DNA from: Comamonadaceae bacterium UBA2121
Lineage (GTDB): Bacteria; Pseudomonadota; Gammaproteobacteria; Burkholderiales; Burkholderiaceae_C
Length of the DNA: 64,000 nt
Assembly: GCA_002331385.1 (NCBI GenBank)
Contig: DCYB01000004.1
Coordinates: 190,018 to 254,017 of the forward strand
Direction of reading: 5' to 3'
In this document: in pieces, positions 8,929-15,841 of the stretch
Position numbering within the stretch: the stretch's first letter is position 1
Layout of the letters: each line of letters starts with the position of its first letter
The notes under the pieces: model-generated
The model's database searches: none
What the model was told of the DNA's origin: nothing
What the model saw: only the letters and a program-made list of their open reading frames with translations
Translations under genes and position numbers: made by a program

Positions 8929-10158
8929 TTACTCTGGTGGCCTTCTCAGCTGCGACCAGATGTACGGCTTCAGTCGGTTGAGGAACTCGTTCTGCCACTG
9001 ATCCTTCAGCTCGGCGGGGACATCCTCAGCGGCAGGGTCCAAGCCTATGGCGCGCAGTGCGTCCGTGGCAGCTTTTGACACGGCGTGCGCTCTGACCCGA
9101 TCCCGATTGTTGGCATTGACAATGTTCCCTGTGGTCTGGAACGCGTCAAAGTACATCTGCGGCGGTTCCTTCGGCATTTTGATGTCGTCTAAGTTCGGCG
9201 GGACGCGATCAAAGTCGATGGTGATGGCCAACTCCCGGCCGTCCACGGGATCGACTGCGTATGTCGCTTGGAAAGCCTCCCCCTCGTAGTCCTCCCCGAT
9301 GCGAACTAGGATGCGAGCGAAGTTGAAGAACTCCACATAGCCAAGTATTCGCCGGTGTTTTGGCTGGCCGACCACAGACACGCAGTGATACAGATGGTCC
9401 TGAGGCCTGTCCGCGACCACGTCCGCATCGAAGAAGAGCCAGAATGGTGGCGGCGCATCGGGACTTGGGTCTTCGAGATATCTCAATGCGCGAGCACAGT
9501 CCTTTGGCTTAGCGCCTGTCTCGGACAAAAGTGCCAGGCATGACTTCACCATCGAACGCCCGGCGTCCGGACCGCCGTATCTGAACGAGAGTGCAAGCGG
9601 GCTATCAAGATAGCTGTCCTGCGTTGACATCTCGCGGACGGCTTTCTGCACGTCAAAGCCAGGGTGATCGCGCGCAACCTTGTTGATCAGGTTCAGGGCT
9701 GTTTTCGGATTGTTGGTCCGAATGGTGATCTCAAGCTTGTCTCCAAGGTCGTTGACCTTGACCTCTGGCTCGTCCAGAACCAGAACCGTATCGGATTGCA
9801 GTCTCAGCTTTTCTCCGCTTGCCGTTTGGACCTTGAGGTCAGGGTGCGTTCCCCCGCGTCCGCGCTTCACACCCGCTGCGCTCGAGAACCATAAGAACTG
9901 CCGAGCGACTTCAGCTTCCCAGCTGGTGCCGCGCGTGCTGTTGCACGTCCGGCAAATGAACTTGAAAACTTCCTTGTGACCACCGATTGCGCTCGGAATC
10001 ACATGCTCACCAGTGACGTTTTCGCCTTCGAGGGTACGAGGGCATAACCAGCAGCGGTTCACTTTCCCAGGTGCTGGTCCCATCACTTCCGAGCTGAGTT
10101 CTTTCATATCGCAGTTTGTGGATGGAGTTGTTTGCGCCTCATAAACCAGCGTCGGCAA
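8929..10158 (-). CDS. HNH endonuclease-like protein
   Basis: 409-residue protein with an N-terminal zinc-coordinated HNH core: CWLCPRTL (CxxC), then TGEHVIPSAIGGHKEV (the first His of the HNH), then CRTCNSTRGTSWEAEVARQF (CxxC plus Asn). This suggests a metal-dependent DNA endonuclease. The remaining 300 residues match no family I recognise and may recognise DNA or a trigger. It lies downstream of the XRE regulator: the regulator's stop (10139-10141) falls inside the first codons of this gene, giving a 20-bp overlap from ATG 10158. A later ATG at 10107 (MKELSSEVMG) would remove the overlap. Restriction or anti-phage nuclease is the most likely role, given neighbours on both sides. Confidence 0.8.
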   Translation of the reverse strand: MPTLVYEAQTTPSTNCDMKELSSEVMGPAPGKVNRCWLCPRTLEGENVTGEHVIPSAIGGHKEVFKFICRTCNSTRGTSWEAEVARQFLWFSSAAGVKRGRGGTHPDLKVQTASGEKLRLQSDTVLVLDEPEVKVNDLGDKLEITIRTNNPKTALNLINKVARDHPGFDVQKAVREMSTQDSYLDSPLALSFRYGGPDAGRSMVKSCLALLSETGAKPKDCARALRYLEDPSPDAPPPFWLFFDADVVADRPQDHLYHCVSVVGQPKHRRILGYVEFFNFARILVRIGEDYEGEAFQATYAVDPVDGRELAITIDFDRVPPNLDDIKMPKEPPQMYFDAFQTTGNIVNANNRDRVRAHAVSKAATDALRAIGLDPAAEDVPAELKDQWQNEFLNRLKPYIWSQLRRPPE

Positions 10159-10435
10159 ACAATTGACTGGCTGTCGTGTTCATTGCGGACGCAATCCGAA
10201 GAACGGAGACGATTCCTGGATTTTGGAATCCACGCTCGATGGAGCTCATGTACGAGCGGTCAATAGCAGACCTATGGGCCAGTTCCTCTTGCGAGATACC
10301 TCTTTCCAAGCGCGCGGCGCGGATGGCCGCTCCAAGAGCGACCAGAGCAGGGTCTAAGGCATGGCGTGGCGAAGCTGCTGGCATCCGCCATAGTTGACTT
10401 ATGATGGCAATTACACCACGGACGATCTTCCACAT
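10139..10435 (-). CDS. XRE-family helix-turn-helix regulator
   Basis: 98-residue protein. The HTH_3 domain spans about residues 33-92: LGAAIRAARLERGISQEELA, HRSAIDRSYMSSIERGFQNP and SVLRIASAMNTTASQLF. This is the lambda-repressor/C-protein fold. The first 17 residues (to M18, ATG at 10384) may not be translated. It is co-oriented with, and overlaps, the HNH nuclease gene, an arrangement like the controller-endonuclease pairs of restriction systems, where the regulator delays or limits nuclease expression. That control role is inferred. The reverse-oriented gene at 10484 starts 48 bp away, so the short gap is a shared promoter. Confidence 0.88.
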   Translation of the reverse strand: MWKIVRGVIAIISQLWRMPAASPRHALDPALVALGAAIRAARLERGISQEELAHRSAIDRSYMSSIERGFQNPGIVSVLRIASAMNTTASQLFADAGL

Positions 10436-10483
10436 TGGCGTTGATTGTTTACTCGGCTTTACTCAGATGGACAGTTATAAAAG

Positions 10484-10954
10484 ATGCAGAAGAGCTTGGT
10501 GGTCGACCAGACCGATACCGGATTCGTGCCAGATGATCGACTTGCAATAGGCGCACATAGCGGGTGGAGCGCCGTGCCATGGAGCTGGTCATGCGTCATG
10601 ACTGTGTGTTTTGACGACGGCAGCACTGTCGCTCAATCGCTCGGAGCGACTCTGCTGGTGCAGCCGAGTCTGAGTGGACTGAAGCTCATCGCCGAACTCG
10701 ACACCGAAGTCGAGTCAATCTCTCTCTTCTTCCCACCCAGAGGTCAGGCTGCCAGTGCGCGCACAGAAGTCGTGAGGAAGATCCTGCATTGGCCCACCGA
10801 AACGGCAAGCGGTCCATGCATGGCGCTTTGCTGTGCATCCGGCAGCATCTTCATCTGCAGCGAGTCGGAACTGCAGACCATAGAACCTGAGCCCCTTTGG
10901 TCGACAGGCAGAAAATACGATCTCAATAGCCCCATATGGAGCACGGGGGCGTAG
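10484..10954 (+). CDS. Hypothetical protein, 156 aa
   Basis: I do not recognise a family. The frame encodes a mixed, non-repetitive protein (for example FDDGSTVAQSLGATLLVQPS, then LIAELDTEVESISLFFPPRG and MALCCASGSIFICSESELQT) with ordinary amino-acid balance, which argues for a real gene rather than an antisense shadow. There is no evident signal peptide or membrane helix, and Cys residues are scattered rather than paired. No good ribosome site precedes the ATG. It diverges from the XRE-HNH pair with a 48-bp gap and converges on the broken gene at 11000-11818. Confidence 0.45.
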   Translation: MQKSLVVDQTDTGFVPDDRLAIGAHSGWSAVPWSWSCVMTVCFDDGSTVAQSLGATLLVQPSLSGLKLIAELDTEVESISLFFPPRGQAASARTEVVRKILHWPTETASGPCMALCCASGSIFICSESELQTIEPEPLWSTGRKYDLNSPIWSTGA

Positions 10955-10999
10955 ACATCCTGGTCAACGGTGCTTCCAGGCGCGCAACTGAGGGGAGGC

Positions 11000-11818
11000 T
11001 CAGAAAGTTCGTCGCTGTCGGGTCAGGCAAACGTTGCAGCCAAAGATGGCACCCCGGCGAGGTACCTGAAGCTCCTGAAAAATTCGCACGTTCGGGTAGC
11101 CGCTGATGTTGTCCTTCGGCTTCTGCCCGCCCGCGTAGTGATACTCAATAGGCTCACTCACTGACTTGACGCGCCCCACGCCGATGATCACGCGGCGGGC
11201 ATCCTCCAGCATCGGCGTGCGTTTGGCATAGAAGAACACCAGCGATTCGTTGGGCTTGGCTACACTGAAGAATGTGTCAAGGATGATCCGCTGGTTGGTG
11301 CCCTCCTGAACCCAGGTCTTTTTGTCCTTCTCCCAGTTCTTGTTGGTCGTGAGATCCGGCTCGCGTTCGGCCTGGTAGCCCAGCTGCAGTGCCTCCTTTA
11401 GGCTGCTAACCCCCCACTTCTTATTGCCCTCTACCTGCTCGCGCAGCATCCACCGAAACGGAATGCCTGCGGCCGAGTACGGCCGGATCGTGTATGGGGT
11501 GTCGGTGAAGTGCCCATGGGTGGTCTTGGCCATTTCCGTGTAGGGGTGCTTCTTCTGCATCGAGAGCGGGAACTTGGCCATGAAGGTCCCATGCTCATCC
11601 ACACATGGTGGGTATTGGGATCAGTCGAAGTCCTCAATACTCTCGCCTGCATGCAGCGTCTCAAAGGCATCGTCGCGACCGGTAGCGATTCGCGGCAGCA
11701 CGGTGCAACAGGTGTTCGCAGTGCAGGTCTTGCAGAACGTTCCGGTCCAACCCGAATCGTGCCAAGGGACCCGAATGGTCAAGTGTTGAGTGGGCAAGCT
11801 GCGAGCGCCTTGAATCAT
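11000..11818 (-). pseudogene. Remnant of a large helicase-associated protein, broken by an in-frame TGA
   Basis: The frame starts at ATG 11818 (MIQGARSLPTQHLTIRVPWH) and runs to GESIEDFD, meets TGA at 11621-11623, then continues in the same frame with SQYPPCVDEHGTFMA and on to 11000. The stop occupies a position where Trp (TGG) would fit EDFDWSQYPPC, so a single G-to-A change is likely. Conserved-looking segments include VPWHDSGWTGTFC, PYSAAGIPFRWMLRE, SVAKPNESLVFFYAKRTP and RRVIIGVGRVKSV. From memory these resemble the N-terminal region of long proteins (about 1000 aa) carrying an SF1 helicase/AAA domain; none of the ATPase part remains. The C-terminal end RQRRTF looks like a truncation point. 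Probably a decayed defence or repair gene. Confidence 0.6.
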
Positions 11819-12212
11819 GCTCTTCCTCCCTTATTGGATAGTTCTGTTGTTATGTGTGGAACCGTGCGGAATATCCAAACGGGTGAATTCCCGAGGGTAT
11901 TTTGCGTTAGTCTTGGTGGATGAAATCTAGTAGACAAATCGCCTCCGGCAGTTGTTGTTAACCGGCGCCGTCGGCTGAAGCGATTAGGAGCGCAGACGAC
12001 TGCATTCGCTGCGGAACGGCCGTTCATAGAGCCGTGGTCACCGTGCTGAACTTGGTGTGCATGGCCGCCGAATTGCGCACCGTATGCAAAGGCTGCCGGA
12101 TGCCCAAGGCGGCCGTCGACGAATCCGTCGTGCTCCATCAGTGATCGTGCCATCTGCGCAGGCGACCCAACTCGCGCAGAAAGAGCTGCCAGCTGGAACC
12201 TTCGGTGCTGCC
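11819..12212. other. Gene-free stretch between the helicase remnant and the DUF3800 gene
   Basis: About 394 bp. A 133-codon frame on the minus strand (11815-12216) spans most of it but is rich in His, Arg and Gly, overlaps the start of the remnant gene and the end of the DUF3800 gene, and resembles no family. I take the segment to be decayed sequence. The promoter for the remnant gene would have been near 11830-11880, where the DNA becomes AT-rich. Confidence 0.5.
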
Positions 12213-13277
12213 TCACCGCTTCACGTCTGCGCTATGAAAGTGCCTGGCAAAGTAGTCGATCACCTGATCTGCCTGCGTTCCAGCGCGAAATTTCCGCTGA
12301 GCTTCGAAGTCGGTGGATGGGATGAGATGAATGAACTGATCGGGCCCATAGGCTTCCAGCACAGCGTTGCCATCGATCCCAGCTTCACGTAGCCCCGTGA
12401 CCATCTTGGCTGCCTCTATGGTCGCGCCAATCATGACATCTGGGATCTGCACCGCCGGACTGGACACTGAATCGACCTGCATCACGGACTGCAGCTTGAG
12501 CGGGAACTTGATTCGGGCGATTTCCGACTGCTGAAACTCTGCTGCTTGGTCGTGGTCGATGTAGCGTTGAAGTAGGTCGTGGTACGTCAGCAGGTTCTTC
12601 GAACGGTCATGCTCGACACAATACGGACCACTAGCCAATTCTTCCATGCGCGAGATGAGGGACTGGAGGACAACAAGCGCCGCGTCCGTAGTCACGCCGG
12701 GCGTTGCGATTGCACTCAAGCAGTCCGGGTCCGCATATAGCGCCAGGGGTCCAAGAGCCTCCGGAAGCTCCTGCCAGTTTGTCTTGCGTGCTGCATTGAC
12801 CAGGTCTTGGAGGCTTGCTGGCGTCTTCTCCTTCATGGCCCGCTGGAAAGAGGCCAGCAGGCCTTCGAAAGCATCTCGCCCCAGCACCTTCGGACCGACG
12901 TAGTACAGAAGAGATGCAAGACCGTAGTTCTGCCCATCCTCGTAGAAGTTCTGACCACGCTCGTAGTAGAACGGCTCGACCCCGTAGTCCAGCAGCATGA
13001 GAAGCAGCAGATAGCGCTTGTCGCAGACATACGAGACACACTTGTATCCAGAAAGCACATCACGTTGGAGTGCGAGGATCCGCGGGTGATTGCTCGAGCG
13101 GCGTGTCAGAGAGCTGTACTTGAGCTCCTCCGCTTGGAGACGGGGGAAGTGCTCCCTAATTAGTCCGGCAGCGTCGTCGTCGCTGATGGCGATCGCGGTA
13201 GCCCCCTGGAAGGGCTGATCGGCGTTCAGCAGATCGAATCCCGTATAACCGCTTTCGTCAATGCGGAAGCATTCCAT
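12213..13277 (-). CDS. DUF3800 domain-containing protein
   Basis: 354-residue protein from ATG 13277. It opens with MECFRIDESGYTGFDLLNAD, the acidic IDESGxxG signature of DUF3800, and has later acidic motifs in DRYLL-like core strands (YVCDKRYLLLLMLLDYGVEP, EHDRSKNLLTYHDLLQRYID). DUF3800 proteins are widespread in mobile elements and are predicted to share an RNase H-like fold, so a nuclease or transposon accessory role is possible but unproven. A longer start at 13355 exists, but it would overlap the divergent AbiH gene and adds a non-conserved stretch. It shares a 55-bp intergenic region with abiH. Confidence 0.75.
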   Translation of the reverse strand: MECFRIDESGYTGFDLLNADQPFQGATAIAISDDDAAGLIREHFPRLQAEELKYSSLTRRSSNHPRILALQRDVLSGYKCVSYVCDKRYLLLLMLLDYGVEPFYYERGQNFYEDGQNYGLASLLYYVGPKVLGRDAFEGLLASFQRAMKEKTPASLQDLVNAARKTNWQELPEALGPLALYADPDCLSAIATPGVTTDAALVVLQSLISRMEELASGPYCVEHDRSKNLLTYHDLLQRYIDHDQAAEFQQSEIARIKFPLKLQSVMQVDSVSSPAVQIPDVMIGATIEAAKMVTGLREAGIDGNAVLEAYGPDQFIHLIPSTDFEAQRKFRAGTQADQVIDYFARHFHSADVKR

Positions 13278-13332
13278 GTTGGCCCCTAGACGGTATGGTA
13301 GATGGTCCGGAACATCAAATTTCTGAGGCAGT

Positions 13333-14247
13333 ATGAAGCAACTCGTCAAGCCCAAGCGTCTCTACGTGATCGGAAACGGATTTGATCTGTGGCACGACAT
13401 TCCTTCCAGATTTAGCGACTTCAAGAGTTATGTCTCGGAAAACGACTCTCGGGTATTTGAAGAGGTTGAGACCTACCTTCCAGCGGGCGACGCATGGAAT
13501 CAACTTGAGCAAGCGCTCGCAGAGATGGACGTTGATGCTCTGATCGACAATCTCGGGCATTTCATGGCCTCATACGGTGCCGACGACTGGAGCGATTCGG
13601 GACACCATGATTTTCAAAATGAGGTGGACAATTGTGTAGAGCGGCTATCTACAGGTCTAAAGCATCAGTTCGCCAACTGGGTCAGAGGGCTGCCCATACC
13701 CAGTCATCTTGAGGTGAGGCGGCGCCTAACGACGATTGATTCCGAAGCGCACTACCTGACCTTCAACTACACCCCGACCTTGAAGGCGGTTTATGGCATC
13801 GACTCTCGTCGGGTGTGCTTCATTCACGGTAATGCTGCTGTCCAAGGTGAAGAGCTGATTCTTGGTCATGCATGGAGCCCAACTGTGCGCCCATCGCTCA
13901 ACAGTCGCGAAGACGTTGAGGACATGGATGTTCGGATGTATGAGGCCAATGAGATCATTGACGGCTATTTCTCGAGCACCTTCAAGCGATCTGCTGAACT
14001 CATTCAGAAGCATGCCCAATTCTTCGAGGAGCTTTCTGATATTGAACAGGTGGTTGTCCTTGGGCACTCTCTTTCTGAAGTCGATTCCGAATACTTTGCG
14101 GCCCTGCTAAAAATCTCAGCATTAACGGCCGCCAACTGGGTGATCGCGTGCCGAAACCTCGCAGAATGGCCGGATAAGGTAATTGACCTGCAACGTCTCG
14201 GAGTCCCTACGGAGAGGGCGACCGCTGTGATGTGGGACAGCCTCTGA
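13333..14247 (+). CDS. AbiH-family abortive infection protein
   Basis: 304-residue protein with the AbiH marks: RLYVIGNGFDLWHDIPSRFS near the N-terminus, an acidic/aromatic middle region, HYLTFNYTPTLKAVYGI, CFIHGNAA with GHAW soon after, and VVVLGHSLSEVDSEYFAALL near the end. The NGFD, FNYT, IHG and LGHSL blocks are the conserved core of the family. AbiH was named for phage resistance in Lactococcus; the biochemical activity of this family is not settled. A GAGGCAG site precedes the ATG. It diverges from the DUF3800 gene and converges on the RES gene, which ends 23 bp away. It appears complete and is probably an autonomous defence gene. Confidence 0.85.
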   Translation: MKQLVKPKRLYVIGNGFDLWHDIPSRFSDFKSYVSENDSRVFEEVETYLPAGDAWNQLEQALAEMDVDALIDNLGHFMASYGADDWSDSGHHDFQNEVDNCVERLSTGLKHQFANWVRGLPIPSHLEVRRRLTTIDSEAHYLTFNYTPTLKAVYGIDSRRVCFIHGNAAVQGEELILGHAWSPTVRPSLNSREDVEDMDVRMYEANEIIDGYFSSTFKRSAELIQKHAQFFEELSDIEQVVVLGHSLSEVDSEYFAALLKISALTAANWVIACRNLAEWPDKVIDLQRLGVPTERATAVMWDSL

Positions 14248-14269
14248 TACTGATAGCAAGTTCGCGCGC

Positions 14270-15478
14270 CTATTGCTCTAACAATTTGGATTGCTTCTCA
14301 TAATCCATATCGTAGGTTTCAGACTCATCGAACATCGCTACATCACTCCAGTCATATCGCACTCGAGCTACGCCAATAGCTCGACTGGACCCAGCAACCC
14401 AGTCAGCGTGAGCAGGATTGAAGGCAACTAGGTTATCGCCGTCGCCGACGGTGCTCCGAAACAGCACGCCGTCAAAACCTAAGCGTCTGAAGATCTCGGC
14501 GAGGAATTGCGTGAGCGTGTAAGCACTTCGATTGCTAGGCGGTGCAGCGGTAGCAAAGATTTTCTCCATCGCGATAATGAGTTCCAGCATTTCAAGCTGA
14601 GAGTCGCTGCGCCACAGCTTTGTGAGGTCGTGTGTGCGCAGGTCTACTACGCGCAGATCCTTGTTCACCTCAAACATGCCAACAGATACGAGCTCTCCTG
14701 GGTGAGGGCGTATCTCCGCTGCAGCTGTCTCAGAATTTGAGGCGAGATAGAGGTATGAAACACCTGGGCGATTCACGCGACCTGCAGTAGCTACCCCCAC
14801 AGGCGGAGCACCGATTGCCTTATCTTTGTGCGGCTCGAAAAAATACTGCGGTGGCGCACCTATTTCGTGGAAATCCGCTGCCCTGCGCTTGGCTCCCATC
14901 CTGGCTCTATGCCATTTAGAACCGGCACTGACCGTTCCAGACATATAAACAACGATCGGTCGAATGATCGCTTCATATTCATCTTCAACCAGAAAATAAT
15001 TTGTGTCTGCAAGCTTTCTGCGTGCGGATTGAAGAATATGACTTTCTCCAGCGGAGACTGGCGTGTGAGGGTAGTAGCCGTAGATGTCACGTCCGTAGGC
15101 TGTAATAACCTCCACTTGCATCTGGCGATCATTGACATCGCTCATGAAAGACAAGATCACGTCCTCTCTGTCGATGTCCGACTGGGCCGGATTTATTCGC
15201 AGAAGAGGGTTAGGGTCGATGGAGAACAAGCCCTCTAGGCTCCCATCGCCGAGCTTGGAGTGGTATTGCCATTCGCCGAAGTGATAGCGAATTAGAGCCT
15301 TTATTGCGAGCAGGAAGTCATCAGTTCCTGTGCCGGCACATCTCACCTTGGTTGCTCCACACAGGCTGCACGTCGCAGTCTCTCCTTGGCGAACAACAAG
15401 ATCCTTCAGAAGCCGAGCAACACAACACTCGTAGCAGACGTAGTGGTGGTTCTCAACTGGTGCGGCATGTCTGATCAC
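14270..15478 (-). CDS. HEPN/RES-type protein with C-terminal RES domain
   Basis: 402-residue protein. Residues 1-100 contain two Cys pairs (CYECC and CSLCGATKVRC) and resemble the N-terminal HEPN/RES domain found fused to RES toxins. The RES domain occupies about 185-375: HRARMGAKRRAADFHEIGAP, GRVNRPGVSYLYLASNSETA, AAEIRPHPGELVSVGMFEV and RRLGFDGVLFRSTVGDGDNL. RES proteins of the ParT/Res/MbcT group degrade or transfer NAD+, so an NAD-depleting toxin or effector is likely. The start is GTG at 15478, supported by a strong GGGAGAGGAG ribosome site 5-6 bases upstream. No Xre/MbcA-type antitoxin gene is adjacent, unlike two-gene RES systems. Confidence 0.82.
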   Translation of the reverse strand: MIRHAAPVENHHYVCYECCVARLLKDLVVRQGETATCSLCGATKVRCAGTGTDDFLLAIKALIRYHFGEWQYHSKLGDGSLEGLFSIDPNPLLRINPAQSDIDREDVILSFMSDVNDRQMQVEVITAYGRDIYGYYPHTPVSAGESHILQSARRKLADTNYFLVEDEYEAIIRPIVVYMSGTVSAGSKWHRARMGAKRRAADFHEIGAPPQYFFEPHKDKAIGAPPVGVATAGRVNRPGVSYLYLASNSETAAAEIRPHPGELVSVGMFEVNKDLRVVDLRTHDLTKLWRSDSQLEMLELIIAMEKIFATAAPPSNRSAYTLTQFLAEIFRRLGFDGVLFRSTVGDGDNLVAFNPAHADWVAGSSRAIGVARVRYDWSDVAMFDESETYDMDYEKQSKLLEQ

Positions 15479-15774
15479 TACGGCTCCTCTCCCTGTGACT
15501 TTGTAAGTGGCACGAGCATAGCCAGACTGCGGAGGCAGCCCCAGGCCGAAGCGCAGCAGATCAGATGTCTTCGATGATCACGCTGCACGTCGTGTAGATG
15601 CCGAAGCGCTGTAAGAAGTGTCAACAACTTAGATAGAATTGGCCTAATTGTTGACATTGGCTGACACTGCCATGCGCGGCAACCGCTTTCACTCACTCAC
15701 TCGGTGGGTTGTTTACCAAAAAAGGTCGCCATAACCGTTTTGATCGTCGTTCCAAGCGACCACATCCACAAAAA
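15479..15774. other. Gene-free right end of the accessory island
   Basis: About 300 bp between the RES start codon and the lldP terminator, without a supportable gene. It holds an AT-rich segment with a perfect inverted repeat (15619-15656), which may be the promoter or operator of the RES gene or a recombination site. It also has a short CACTCACTCACT run near 15690. I found no tRNA and no convincing direct repeat matching the left island edge; only an 8-base GCCATAAC is shared with 3287-3294. Confidence 0.5.
15619..15656. repeat. Perfect 9-bp inverted repeat upstream of the RES gene
   Basis: TGTCAACAA at 15619-15627 and TTGTTGACA at 15648-15656, separated by 20 bp. A third partial copy (CTGACA) follows. 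On the minus strand the arm supplies a TTGACA hexamer that could act as a -35 element reading toward the RES gene, although no good -10 was seen at the right distance. It could also be a recombinase or repressor site. Confidence 0.45.
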
Positions 15775-15810
15775 AGCCCCGGCTTCCTGCGAAGTCGGGG
15801 CTTTTTTTGG
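15771..15810 (-). terminator. Bidirectional-looking terminator downstream of lldP
   Basis: Stem AGCCCCGGCTTC / GAAGTCGGGGCT (15775-15786 and 15791-15802; one G-T mismatch position) with a CTGC loop, A-run on one side and T-run on the other. It serves lldP, whose stop codon lies at 15842 on the minus strand, and would also stop transcription leaving the island. Confidence 0.9.
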
Positions 15811-15841
15811 TTTCAGTGTCCGTCAGGCACGTTGGCGCCGG

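Noticed and set aside
11815..12216. 133-codon minus-strand frame in the gap before the DUF3800 gene
   Set aside because: Overlaps genes on both sides, composition unlike a folded protein, and no family resemblance, so listed only as a gene-free stretch.
3287..15735. Possible direct repeat flanking the island (GCCATAAC at 3287-3294 and 15728-15735)
   Set aside because: Only 8 bases match and the flanks diverge quickly; this is too short to call an attachment site.
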